Assembly: GCA_022013695.1 (NCBI GenBank)
Contig: JAKLPS010000008.1
Location: 160,273 to 224,272 of the forward strand
Source: Weeksellaceae bacterium
GTDB taxonomy: Bacteria; Bacteroidota; Bacteroidia; Flavobacteriales; Weeksellaceae
Length of the DNA stretch: 64,000 nt
Direction of reading: 5' to 3'
Under the pieces are notes generated by a model, which worked only from the letters and a program-made list of their open reading frames with translations, did not search any database and was not told where the DNA came from. Position 1 is the stretch's first letter. Each line of letters begins with the position of its first letter. The translations under genes and the position numbers were made by a program. This document shows, in pieces, positions 1-8,421 of this stretch.

Positions 1-2448
1 CGCTTCGGTGTACAGGTGCTGTTTCATAATCATCTCCGACAATTCCGGAGCAAGATCCCAAGGCGCAGTGCCGTACTGCCCGAGTTGAAGATTGAAATAT
101 TTCTGCGTCAAATTCCGATCCTCGTGCCACCACTGTCTCAAAGTAGAGCTGTCGTGCGAAGAAGCGGTAACCACATTGAGGTAAGTGGCATTCTTCGGGT
201 CGTACCAAAGTATATTTTCGGAAGGCATTCGTTGAACTTTCAGAGCTGTGATGGCCAACTTATCCATTACAGCTGGAACCGAATCTGGCACGAGGCCTAA
301 ATCCTCGCCGCAAATCAGCATGGTAGTAGAATTGAGCAACGCCGGCAGTTTTTCCATCGCTTTTTGATACCAAAGTCCATCCTGACGTTTGAAAAAATAA
401 TCGTTGTACAAGTCAGACAGCTTTGCCTTTTCCCAATCGGGAAGATATTGGTAAGACGAGGTCTTTGCAATGTTGAATCTTGGATGATAGACGATGCCTT
501 GCTCTGTGTCCTCGGTTAAGAAGAGCACATTTCCAGCAAGAGAAATCAGTTTTTCTTCTGCCCAATCCCACTTTTCTTTTGCGAAATAATCCGTTAATTT
601 GCGTTGGGTATCAAATTCTGGCTTGAAGGTGAAAATCCCTTGGCTCCGAGTATCAAAAAAATGCGCTTGCACTTTTTCCTTCATCTCCCCAAAATTCTCC
701 CAAAGAATGGGCTCGTTTACATACGGTTTGACGTAACGGTCGTAATTGAAAGGAATCTGCCAATCCGCAAATTCTTTTTCCGTCACAGGAACTGCCGGAT
801 AAAAATAACCCAACAGCCCTTGCGTTGCAGAGATCGGCATTCTCCAAATTCTGAAAAATCCAAGAATATGATCAATCCTCATGGCATCAAAATATTGCTC
901 CAAAACCCGAAACCTTTTTTTCCACCATTGGTATCCGTCGGCTTTCATCACTTCCCAATTGTAGGTCGGGAATTCCCAGTTCTGGCCAAGATCCGAGAAT
1001 TGGTCTGGCGGTGCGCCAGCTTGAAAATCCATCCCGAAAAGCTCGGGCTCTTTCCACGCCTCTACGGAATAGCGATAAATACCGATTGGAAGGTCACCTT
1101 TTACGGAAAGTCCTAATCTATGCACATATTCTACTGCTTCCTGCAATTGCAAATGCAACTGATATTGTATCCAGGCGTGCAGCATTACCGTGGCATATTC
1201 CTTATGTTTTGGTGAATATAGGACGGCCACTTTACCTGCAACAAATTTTTTGTGCGTTTTCCACAGGTTGAAGTTGGGGGTTTTGTATTTGTCTCTCAGC
1301 ATACAAAACGTGGCGTAAGGCATCAGCCAATCTTCATTCTCTTTTGTGAATTTCTTGAAATTTTTATCCTTCAAAATTGTTTCTTGGTACTCTTGGAAGA
1401 CCGCTTTTACAAACTGCCACTTTCCGGTCATCATCTTCTCATAATCGATTAAGCTAAGCGCATTAAGTTCCGATTTCTGATCCTGATATTCCTTTGCCAA
1501 CGTTTTTGGTAATGCATAATCCAACTTTTCAATCGAAAGATACTGCGGATGAAGAGCGTAAACCGATATGGAAGCGTAAGGGTACGAATCCGTCCAAGAA
1601 TAATTGGCTGTGGTATCATTGATGGGCAAAATTTGAATCACAGAAAGCTTGGCTTCACTCGCCCAATCTCCCAATTTTTTGATGTCAGAAAATTCGCCAA
1701 CGCCAAAGCCATCTTCCGTTCTAAGCGAGAAAACAGGAACTGCCACACCTGCAGAATGCCAAAGCGTCTCATTATTGAATTTGAAATAATGATCGGCTTT
1801 AATGTACAAAATATCCTTCGTGGGATTACCAAAAATCCAACGATTTTCGCCCGGTTCAATGTAAAATAATTGACCTGTATTTTTATCTTTGATTGCGTAT
1901 TTGTAAAGAACGGTTTGACGGGTGTGGATCTCTATACCCATTTCCCACACGCCGTACTCGGTCTGTTGGAGTTCCACCGCATTCTCTGCATTCCAGTTGC
2001 CTAATGCATCTACATTTCCGATCAAAAAAAGCTGCCAATTGGGATGATAGAGTGGCGCTTCTATTCGGAAAAGGTGGGTTTGTTTTTTCACGACCGATAA
2101 TTTGGCAGGTTTGAAGTCTGGCAGGCGATTGTGAAGGATTTTGTTCGTTAAATAATTCTCCGGAAAATTCTTGAGATTCCATTGGTCAAAAATGACAAAT
2201 TCTTTGAAACTGTGGGGCAAATTGAGATGATGGTGTGGAATCTCCTGATCCAAAACGCTATTTTGTTCGTTTAGTAAAAGATATTTGTATTGAAGTGTTT
2301 TTGAAAAATAATCGATTTCTGCGAGCCAGTTGTTATTTTCGGAATAGGTCAAGTCGTAGTCGCGATGCTCGTCTCTCTCGTCGTAGAGGCGCAAGACGAG
2401 CCTTTGGCCCACTTTTGTTCCAAAATTAATACTAAAGTATAGTTTCAT
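1..2448 (-). CDS. malQ: 4-alpha-glucanotransferase (GH77), cut at its C-terminus by the window edge
   Basis: Transfers alpha-1,4-glucan segments between malto-oligosaccharides or glycogen-like chains in the cytoplasm. The frame is open for 816 codons from ATG at 2448 to the window edge, so the last part is missing. Two N-terminal starch-binding CBM20-like modules are visible (about residues 1-110 and 120-215, the second with a LFLIGNVDALGNWN core), followed by the GH77 barrel. Catalytic residues are all present: nucleophile D526 in MRIDHILGFF, acid/base E715 in ICGEDLGLVP and D766 in SSHDSSTLRQWW. The tandem CBM20 plus GH77 order is that of the DPE2-like subgroup rather than E. coli MalQ. It would be about 880 residues when complete (family expectation). 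Confidence 0.93.
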   Translation of the reverse strand, partial: MKLYFSINFGTKVGQRLVLRLYDERDEHRDYDLTYSENNNWLAEIDYFSKTLQYKYLLLNEQNSVLDQEIPHHHLNLPHSFKEFVIFDQWNLKNFPENYLTNKILHNRLPDFKPAKLSVVKKQTHLFRIEAPLYHPNWQLFLIGNVDALGNWNAENAVELQQTEYGVWEMGIEIHTRQTVLYKYAIKDKNTGQLFYIEPGENRWIFGNPTKDILYIKADHYFKFNNETLWHSAGVAVPVFSLRTEDGFGVGEFSDIKKLGDWASEAKLSVIQILPINDTTANYSWTDSYPYASISVYALHPQYLSIEKLDYALPKTLAKEYQDQKSELNALSLIDYEKMMTGKWQFVKAVFQEYQETILKDKNFKKFTKENEDWLMPYATFCMLRDKYKTPNFNLWKTHKKFVAGKVAVLYSPKHKEYATVMLHAWIQYQLHLQLQEAVEYVHRLGLSVKGDLPIGIYRYSVEAWKEPELFGMDFQAGAPPDQFSDLGQNWEFPTYNWEVMKADGYQWWKKRFRVLEQYFDAMRIDHILGFFRIWRMPISATQGLLGYFYPAVPVTEKEFADWQIPFNYDRYVKPYVNEPILWENFGEMKEKVQAHFFDTRSQGIFTFKPEFDTQRKLTDYFAKEKWDWAEEKLISLAGNVLFLTEDTEQGIVYHPRFNIAKTSSYQYLPDWEKAKLSDLYNDYFFKRQDGLWYQKAMEKLPALLNSTTMLICGEDLGLVPDSVPAVMDKLAITALKVQRMPSENILWYDPKNATYLNVVTASSHDSSTLRQWWHEDRNLTQKYFNLQLGQYGTAPWDLAPELSEMIMKQHLYTEA

Positions 2449-2487
2449 TATTAAGGTCTATTAATATGGACGCAATTTAATGAATTC

Positions 2488-2823
2488 TTACAATCGCATA
2501 AAATTTATTTTTTTCTTGGACAGAACATCCCAATCGGCCGGGATATTCTGATCCAGCGCCCAAGTTATGCTACCAACATTTTTGGCTTGCATATCCATTA
2601 AAACTTTTTCGTCTCGCAAGGAGAAAGTAAGAAAATCATTCAGTTTTTCGGGCGCTATTCCTGCTTCTTCAAAATATTGAGAATCTATATTATTACGGAT
2701 CCAAGCCAATCCTTCCTGCAAATCCTCGTACTTGTAAAGCCGCTTCAGCCGTCTGGATTTTCCGCTCAGCACATCATAAATAGCTTGAATATTAACCGTT
2801 GGAGGAATACCAATTAATGGCAT
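2488..2823 (-). CDS. Hypothetical protein, possibly the remnant of a larger gene
   Basis: I do not recognise this 111-residue protein. ATG at 2823 gives MPLIGIPPTVNIQAIYDVLSG and then a helical, Trp- and Lys-rich stretch ending KINFMRL. A TTG one codon upstream is also possible. The reading frame stays coding-like for about 20 codons further upstream (EKPREKPSEAVNDIL) before a TGA at 2887-2889, with no ATG there. The true gene may therefore be longer and broken by frameshift near the eight-T run (minus strand) at 2891-2898. It lies 39 bases upstream of malQ on the same strand and may be cotranscribed with it. No signal peptide or membrane segment is seen. Confidence 0.45.
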   Translation of the reverse strand: MPLIGIPPTVNIQAIYDVLSGKSRRLKRLYKYEDLQEGLAWIRNNIDSQYFEEAGIAPEKLNDFLTFSLRDEKVLMDMQAKNVGSITWALDQNIPADWDVLSKKKINFMRL

Positions 2824-2961
2824 CAAAATATCATTTACAGCTTCAGAAGGTTTTTCCCTTGGCTTTTCGGGAGATTGACTGGGAACTCACAAAAAAAAGG
2901 AATAGAAATCGCTTCAAAAGTTGCTCAAATTTTTTCAAAAATAGGTGATTATCAAAAGAAA

Positions 2962-2992
2962 AAATACGGTTTAACTTTTGTTAACCGTATTT
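2962..2992 (-). terminator. Rho-independent terminator of cysS
   Basis: An AAATACGGTT / AACCGTATTT stem with a short A/T loop is followed on the minus strand by TTTTTTCTTTT. It sits 46 bases beyond the cysS stop codon. Confidence 0.85.
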
Positions 2993-3038
2993 CTAATTAT
3001 TAAAGATTTTTTCAATCTTAGGTCCAGATTTCCGGATT

Positions 3039-4508
3039 TTAAAGCAACTGATAAGTGGTGCCTTCTCGCCCATCTTTCAGTTCGATGCCTTTCTCCAAAA
3101 GTTGATCGCGAATCTGATCGGACAGTTCCCAATTCTTTGCCTTTCTGGCTTGATTTCTAAGATCTATCAAAACGTGCAAAGTCTGATCCAGCTTATCATT
3201 ATTAGACTCTTCAATGGTTTGTAATCCGAGCACATCAAAAACGATGGCATTTAGAAATTGTTTCAAATCTTCAAAATCAGTGGTAGAAATGCTTTCTTTG
3301 CCAAGTTGGGATGCCGCGATCAACCTCACTATTTCGAAAAGATGGGCAACCAAAATGGGACTATTGAAATCGTCTGCCAATGCATCGTAAACCTTTTCTT
3401 TCCAGTCTTTTAAATCAAAAGTGGACGTTTCTATGCCTTCTACCGCAGATTCTGTATTCAGTATTTTGACAGCTTCCATCAATCGGTTGAAACCCTTTTC
3501 GCTGGCCAGCATCGCGTCATTGGAAATATCCAAAACACTTCGGTAATGTGCTTGCAGAAAGCAGAATCTCAGCACACTTGGATGAAAGGATTTCTCAAAA
3601 AAATCGTTATTTCCGGTAATCAATTCCATTGGAAGAATGTAATTTCCGGTTGATTTGCTCATTCTTTGTCCGTTCATTGTCAGCATATTGGCGTGCATCC
3701 AATAGTTTACAGGTTCTACGCCGTTGCAAGCTTTTCCTTGGGCGATTTCACATTCGTGGTGCGGGAATTTCAAATCCATTCCGCCCCCGTGAATATCGAA
3801 TTGGTCGCCCAGATATTTGGTACTCATCGCAGTACATTCGAGATGCCAGCCTGGGAAACCTTCGCCCCACGGCGATGGCCATTTCATAATATGTTCCGGC
3901 GATGCTTTTTTCCAAAGGGCAAAATCCGGAGGATTCTTCTTCTCAAATTGTCCGTCCAGATCTCTTGTATTGGCAAATAATTCTTCAATATTTCTTCTGG
4001 AAAGTTCGCCGTAATTGAGGCCTCTCGCATTGTACTCCAAAACATCAAAATAGACGGAACCGTTGCTTTCGTAAGCAAAACCTTTGTCAACCAAAAGTTT
4101 TGTAAGTTCCAACTGTTCGATGATATGACCGGTTGCAGTCGGTTCTATAGTAGGCGGAAGCAAGTTGAATTTCTTCAAAACCTCGTGAAAATCGACTGTG
4201 TATTTTTGGACGATTTCCATCGGCTCCAGCTTTTCCAGTCTTGATTGCTTGATGAATCGGTCGTTGTTGATATCACCATCGTCGGTGAGATGTCCGGCAT
4301 CTGTGATATTTCGGACATATCGGACTTTGTAACCCAGAAATTGTAAACTTCTGTAAATAAAATCGAAAGATAAAAAAGTTCTCACGTTTCCCAAATGGAC
4401 ATTGCTGTAAACCGTGGGTCCGCAAACGTACATCCCGATATGACCTTCTAATATGGGTTTGAAAACTTCTTTTTCGCCTGTGAGCGAGTTGTATATTTTT
4501 AGTTGCAT
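3039..4508 (-). CDS. cysS: Cysteine--tRNA ligase
   Basis: Charges tRNA-Cys with cysteine, using ATP, in the cytosol. The 489 residues match the bacterial class Ia CysRS length. The HIGH-like motif is HLGN at 38-41 inside a [16 protein letters not shown] block, and the KMSKS loop is RMSKS at 282-286. The four zinc ligands that select cysteine are present: C29, C225 in [10 protein letters not shown]250 and E254 in PHHECEIAQ. The start ATG at 4508 gives the usual N-terminus, a few residues before the first strand. The matching tRNA-Cys gene is in this window at 38363-38433. A terminator follows at 2962-2992. Confidence 0.98.
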   Translation of the reverse strand: MQLKIYNSLTGEKEVFKPILEGHIGMYVCGPTVYSNVHLGNVRTFLSFDFIYRSLQFLGYKVRYVRNITDAGHLTDDGDINNDRFIKQSRLEKLEPMEIVQKYTVDFHEVLKKFNLLPPTIEPTATGHIIEQLELTKLLVDKGFAYESNGSVYFDVLEYNARGLNYGELSRRNIEELFANTRDLDGQFEKKNPPDFALWKKASPEHIMKWPSPWGEGFPGWHLECTAMSTKYLGDQFDIHGGGMDLKFPHHECEIAQGKACNGVEPVNYWMHANMLTMNGQRMSKSTGNYILPMELITGNNDFFEKSFHPSVLRFCFLQAHYRSVLDISNDAMLASEKGFNRLMEAVKILNTESAVEGIETSTFDLKDWKEKVYDALADDFNSPILVAHLFEIVRLIAASQLGKESISTTDFEDLKQFLNAIVFDVLGLQTIEESNNDKLDQTLHVLIDLRNQARKAKNWELSDQIRDQLLEKGIELKDGREGTTYQLL

Positions 4509-4554
4509 TGTTTTGTTATGAATGATAAATTATAATTGTTAAATGATTAAATGT

Positions 4555-4607
4555 TGACGCACAAAATCAGCAACAGATAATTGTTGTGATAAAAATTTGA
4601 TGCGTCA
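4555..4607. repeat. Nested inverted repeat between the folE unit and cysS
   Basis: Outer arms TGACGCA (4555-4561) and TGCGTCA (4601-4607) enclose a second pair, CAACA and TGTTG. A T-rich run follows on the plus strand. It may be a terminator or an operator for cysS. The flanking genes are both on the minus strand, so a plus-strand terminator has no obvious client. Confidence 0.45.
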
Positions 4608-4629
4608 GTTTTTTATATTTTATCATTTT

Positions 4630-4812
4630 TCAAACGTTTTTCTTAAAATAAATGTCATAAATAATCAGATTAATAATTGCAAGAATGACAAATATTAAAA
4701 TCAACAAAGACAAGCCTTTTCCAAGTAGTGATATTTGATTAAAATTGAAAATAAAGTAAAAAAGTAAAACCAAAATTATAAATGGGTTTAAAAAATCTAT
4801 TTCAAATTTCAA
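4630..4812 (-). CDS. Small two-segment membrane protein, function unknown
   Basis: A 60-residue, very hydrophobic protein with two predicted membrane helices (about residues 9-24 and 30-53) and a short lysine-rich C-terminus (YFKKNV). It starts 24 bases after the folE stop codon on the same strand and is probably read as the second gene of that transcript. Codon usage is AT-rich like its surroundings. No family was recognised. A chance ORF cannot be excluded, but the hydrophobic pattern, its length without stops and its position favour a real gene. Confidence 0.5.
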   Translation of the reverse strand: MKFEIDFLNPFIILVLLFYFIFNFNQISLLGKGLSLLILIFVILAIINLIIYDIYFKKNV

Positions 4813-4836
4813 TCAAAAAGCTTTTCCGCTGCATTA

Positions 4837-5511
4837 TCAATCAAATTTTGCGTGGCTTCCTACATAATGAAGGAACTCCTGACGTGTAATTGGATTGGTT
4901 CTGAAAATCCCACTCAATTCGGCAGTGATTGTAGAACTTGCGGTATCTTTGATCCCACGACAATTGACGCAAAGGTGTTTTGCATCGATGATGCACGCTA
5001 CATTATTGGTTCCCAAGGTCTCTTTCAAGGCATCCACGATTTGCATTGTCAATCGTTCCTGCACTTGCGGGCGTTTTGCGTAATAATCCACGATTCTATT
5101 AATCTTTGACAAGCCGATGACTTCGCCATTCGAAATGTAGGCAACGTGCGCTTTTCCTATAATGGGCAAGAAATGGTGCTCGCAAAACGAATAGACCGTG
5201 ATGTCTTTCTCCACTAGCATTTGGCGATATTTGTACTGATTTTTAAATGTAGAAACACTGGGTTTATTTTCTGGAAGCAGGCCTCCAAAGATCTCATTGA
5301 CGTACATTCTTGCCACGCGTCTGGGAGAATCTTTCAAAGAATCATCTGCCATATCGAGACCCAAAGTTTGCATTATCTCGCCGAAGAGATGTTCTATCTT
5401 TTTTATTTTATCCGCCGGCTTCAGATCAAAAGCATCTTCCCGCAGAGGCGTGTGATCTTTTCCTGTAAACAGATCATCATCATTGTCAGGAATGTGTTCC
5501 ATATTTGTCAT
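4837..5511 (-). CDS. folE: GTP cyclohydrolase I
   Basis: Converts GTP to 7,8-dihydroneopterin triphosphate, the first step of folate and pterin synthesis. The 224 residues match the family length. Zinc ligands are visible: C110 and H113 in FCEHHFLP, and C181 in HLCVNCRGI. The RLTMQIVDAL helix and the STITAELSGIF strand near the C-terminus are typical of the catalytic domain. A perfect -7 box lies just upstream at 5522-5529, so the 5' leader must be only a few bases; M4 is an alternative start. It is divergent from the acpP operon. Confidence 0.97.
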   Translation of the reverse strand: MTNMEHIPDNDDDLFTGKDHTPLREDAFDLKPADKIKKIEHLFGEIMQTLGLDMADDSLKDSPRRVARMYVNEIFGGLLPENKPSVSTFKNQYKYRQMLVEKDITVYSFCEHHFLPIIGKAHVAYISNGEVIGLSKINRIVDYYAKRPQVQERLTMQIVDALKETLGTNNVACIIDAKHLCVNCRGIKDTASSTITAELSGIFRTNPITRQEFLHYVGSHAKFD

Positions 5512-5521
5512 TAATAATAAG

Positions 5522-5529
5522 CAAAATTA
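5522..5529 (-). promoter_or_regulatory. -7 box of the folE promoter
   Basis: TAATTTTG on the minus strand fits the Bacteroidota TAnnTTTG consensus and ends 10 bases before the folE ATG. No good -33 TTTG at the usual distance. Confidence 0.55.
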
Positions 5530-5620
5530 AACAAAATTTGGATAGTTCATCTACGCCAAATCTAAAGATTTGATTATAAAAACACTAGATTTGACAAGCG
5601 TCTAAAAAATTAAAAAAAAA

Positions 5621-5649
5621 TTGAAATGATTTGAAATTTTATATATTTG
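5621..5649 (+). promoter_or_regulatory. Promoter of the acpP operon
   Basis: TTG at 5621-5623 and TATATTTG at 5642-5649, separated by 18 bases, match the -33/-7 pattern of Bacteroidota primary promoters. The -7 box ends 32 bases before the acpP ATG. Confidence 0.75.
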
Positions 5650-5681
5650 CACCAAATTAACATCATTAAAAATAAAATACT

Positions 5682-5921
5682 ATGTCAGACATTGCATCAA
5701 GAGTAAAAGCTATCATCGCTGATAAGCTTGACGTTGAAGAAACAGAAGTGACTCCAGAAGCTAGCTTCACCAATGATTTGGGAGCCGATTCTTTGGATAC
5801 TGTTGAACTTATTATGGAATTCGAAAAAGAATTCAACATCCAGATCCCCGATGATCAGGCGGAGAAAATCACAACCGTTGGTCACGCTATTGCTTACATC
5901 GAAGAAGTTGTAAATAAATAA
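5682..5921 (+). CDS. acpP: Acyl carrier protein
   Basis: Carries growing acyl chains in type II fatty-acid synthesis. It is 79 residues, acidic and four-helix. Ser37 in [10 protein letters not shown] is the site for the 4'-phosphopantetheine arm. It is the first gene of a plus-strand operon with fabF 24 bases downstream, the classical partner that condenses ACP-bound chains. A strong promoter lies at 5621-5649. Confidence 0.98.
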   Translation: MSDIASRVKAIIADKLDVEETEVTPEASFTNDLGADSLDTVELIMEFEKEFNIQIPDDQAEKITTVGHAIAYIEEVVNK

Positions 5922-5945
5922 TATCTATCCAAGACAAAAAAATTC

Positions 5946-7193
5946 ATGGAATTAAAGAGAGTAGTTGTAACCGGTTTTGGCGCTATCACACCCGTTGGAA
6001 ATAATGCTAAAGAATACTGGGAAAGCCTCAAAAATGGAGCCAGTGGCGCTGCTCCGATTACTCTTTTTGATTCCACTAATTTTAAGACCAAGTTTGCCTG
6101 CGAGGTAAAGCATTTCGACGCTCTTAATTATTTCGATAAAAAAGAGGCAAAAAAGATGGACAGAAACTCTCAGTTTGGTCAGATTGCCGCACGAGAGGCC
6201 ATCGCGCACGGCAGACTCATCGAAGATCAAGTTGACAAAAACCGTGTTGGCGTCATCTGGGGATCGGGAATCGGCGGACTGGAAACTTTTGAAAAAGAAG
6301 TTTTGGGTTGGGCTGCTTCTAATAATATCCCAAGATTCAATCCCTTCTTTATTCCAAAAATGATTGCGGACATTACGCCAGGAAATATCTCTATTGAATA
6401 TGGTTTCCACGGGCCTAATTACACAACCGTTTCAGCTTGTGCCTCGTCTGCCAATGCTTTGATCGATGCAAAAATGCTTATCAACTTAGGCAAAGCAGAC
6501 GTCATCGTATGTGGAGGATCGGAAGCAGCCGTCACAGCCAGCGGAATGGGCGGATTCAACGCGATGCACGCACTTTCTACAAGAAATGATGACCCAAAAA
6601 CAGCTTCCAGACCATTTGACAAAGACAGAGATGGATTTGTATTGGGAGAAGGCGCGGGTTGTATGATTTTGGAAGAGTACGAACACGCAAAAAAAAGAGG
6701 AGCAACCATCTATGCAGAATTGACCGGTGGCGGAATGAGTGCTGATGCTTATCACATGACAGCCCCGCATCCCGAAGGACTTGGCGCCTATCTGGTAATG
6801 AAAAATTGCTTAGAAGATGCTGGTGTAACTGCCGATGAAATAGATCATATCAATATGCACGGGACATCTACTCCACTGGGAGACATCGCAGAATCTAACG
6901 CTATTGCAAAATTATTCGGAGAGCACGCTTTTGATATTCAGATCAATTCTACCAAATCTATGACGGGCCACCTGCTGGGAGCGGCCGGCGTGATTGAAGC
7001 CATTGCAGCACTGCACACCATTATCCACAGTATTGTTCCGCCAACGATTAATCACTTCACAGACGATGAAAACATCGACCCAAGATTGAATTTCACATTC
7101 AATAAGGCGGTTGAGAAAAATGTTGATATCGCTATGAGTAACACATTTGGGTTTGGAGGTCACAACGCTTGCGTCCTTTTCAAAAAATTATAA
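5946..7193 (+). CDS. fabF: Beta-ketoacyl-ACP synthase II
   Basis: Elongates acyl-ACP by condensation with malonyl-ACP. The 415 residues have the complete Cys-His-His triad: C165 in VSACASSANAL, H305 in NMHGTSTPLGD and H342 in KSMTGHLLGAAG. The C-terminal FGFGGHNA glycine loop is present. It is cotranscribed with acpP upstream, and rnc follows after 9 bases. The acpP-fabF-rnc order is common in Bacteroidota. Confidence 0.98.
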   Translation: MELKRVVVTGFGAITPVGNNAKEYWESLKNGASGAAPITLFDSTNFKTKFACEVKHFDALNYFDKKEAKKMDRNSQFGQIAAREAIAHGRLIEDQVDKNRVGVIWGSGIGGLETFEKEVLGWAASNNIPRFNPFFIPKMIADITPGNISIEYGFHGPNYTTVSACASSANALIDAKMLINLGKADVIVCGGSEAAVTASGMGGFNAMHALSTRNDDPKTASRPFDKDRDGFVLGEGAGCMILEEYEHAKKRGATIYAELTGGGMSADAYHMTAPHPEGLGAYLVMKNCLEDAGVTADEIDHINMHGTSTPLGDIAESNAIAKLFGEHAFDIQINSTKSMTGHLLGAAGVIEAIAALHTIIHSIVPPTINHFTDDENIDPRLNFTFNKAVEKNVDIAMSNTFGFGGHNACVLFKKL

Positions 7194-7202
7194 TATGTTT
7201 TT

Positions 7203-7973
7203 ATGGAGTTGAAAAGCTATTTTTCTAAATTCCTTTCTAAAAGCAGAGCACAAAAACTTTCGGAAAAAGATATTTTTTTTCGCAAAAACATTTCCAAAAT
7301 CGTTGGCTACAACATCCACGATCTGGAAATCTTCAAAGAAGCATTTTCTCTGAAATCGTCTTCCAAAAGCACGAATAAAAAAAATTACGAACGTCTTGAG
7401 TTTTTAGGAGATTCTGTTTTAGGAACCATTATTTCTTGCCATCTTTTTCATACCTATCCCAATGAAAACGAGGGATTTATGACGCAGATGAAATCCAAAA
7501 TCGTCAATAGAAAAAATCTAAACAAGCTGGGTGATGATCTCAAACTAAGCAGCTTACTCCAAGCCGATACTAGCCAAACAATCCTAAGCGAAAATATCTC
7601 TGGAAATCTTTTGGAAGCGCTAATCGGCGCACTTTACCTAGATATCGAGTATGAGTTTTGCAAGAAGATCGTGCTGGACAGAATCCTTACGCCATCGACC
7701 ATCAACAAGCTGGAAAATAAAATTATCAGCTACAAAGGGCTCCTTTTGGAATGGAGTCAAAAGAAAAAAATTTCTATCAAGTATGAGACTTGCGAAGAAT
7801 TTCAGGCTAATAAAGTGGCTGTTTTCCGCTGTCACGTTTGGCTCCACAACGAAAGAATTGCCAACGCTGTAGAAACTTCTAAAAAGAAAGCGGAGGAAAA
7901 AGCGGCCCAAAGAGCATTCTACGTCCTGAGTAAAAAAGAAAATATCATTGAAAATCAAAAAACAATATCTTAA
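7203..7973 (+). CDS. rnc: Ribonuclease III
   Basis: Cleaves double-stranded RNA in rRNA and mRNA processing. It has 256 residues. The RNase III signature ERLEFLGDSVLG is at 63-74 and the second acidic catalytic helix at NLLEALIGALYLD (E138). A dsRNA-binding domain occupies about 172-245. The N-terminal extension of about 30 residues (basic, before the first helix) is longer than in E. coli. The start at 7203 follows fabF by 9 bases, and the 3' end overlaps the next gene by 26 bases. Confidence 0.96.
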   Translation: MELKSYFSKFLSKSRAQKLSEKDIFFRKNISKIVGYNIHDLEIFKEAFSLKSSSKSTNKKNYERLEFLGDSVLGTIISCHLFHTYPNENEGFMTQMKSKIVNRKNLNKLGDDLKLSSLLQADTSQTILSENISGNLLEALIGALYLDIEYEFCKKIVLDRILTPSTINKLENKIISYKGLLLEWSQKKKISIKYETCEEFQANKVAVFRCHVWLHNERIANAVETSKKKAEEKAAQRAFYVLSKKENIIENQKTIS

Positions 7974-8421
7974 ACTAGAAGAAGATCTTACAGAGATCAA
8001 CATCGCTTTGATTAGGCTCGCCAAACCAATCCCAGAGCACGAATTGTTCTTTTTCATCAATGACATTAATACTTTCAAATTTTCTAGGACAGAGGATATC
8101 CAAGTGAAGGGCTACTACTTCGACCATTATTTTTCGCGCTATCAGGCCTACGACCACTCTTCTAAAAATTGTTTCAGTTTCATCTCCAACAAATCTGTAT
8201 CATCTGTGGAAAAGAGAGTTTCAAATCAACTCTTTTCAGATGAATCCAATATTAAATTTCTACTACATCTGCATCAAGATGTGGATTACATTTTAACAAA
8301 TTCCGATATGTTTGCCGAATTTTCTTTAATTTTGCTCCCGGAAAATCTGGTGTTTCAAATCCAAGAATATCCACTGAGTTCTCAAGAAGAACTTTATCAA
8401 TTAATTCAATATTATGAATAA
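7948..8421 (+). CDS. IPExxxVDY family protein
   Basis: A 157-residue cytosolic protein of unknown function. The family is named for its IPE and VDY signatures, seen here as PIPEHELFF near residue 28 and HQDVDYIL near residue 111. In Bacteroidota it typically sits between rnc and pyk, as here. The only start in frame after the upstream stop at 7927-7929 is TTG at 7948, so the gene begins inside the last 26 bases of rnc and its own end overlaps pyk by 8 bases. This tight packing suggests translational coupling. No catalytic motif or membrane segment is visible. Confidence 0.85.
   Translation: MKIKKQYLKLEEDLTEINIALIRLAKPIPEHELFFFINDINTFKFSRTEDIQVKGYYFDHYFSRYQAYDHSSKNCFSFISNKSVSSVEKRVSNQLFSDESNIKFLLHLHQDVDYILTNSDMFAEFSLILLPENLVFQIQEYPLSSQEELYQLIQYYE

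Noticed and set aside
604..1869. Several plus-strand frames of 66-170 codons
   Set aside because: They lie opposite the malQ gene, whose frame is open over the whole interval and carries all GH77 catalytic residues.
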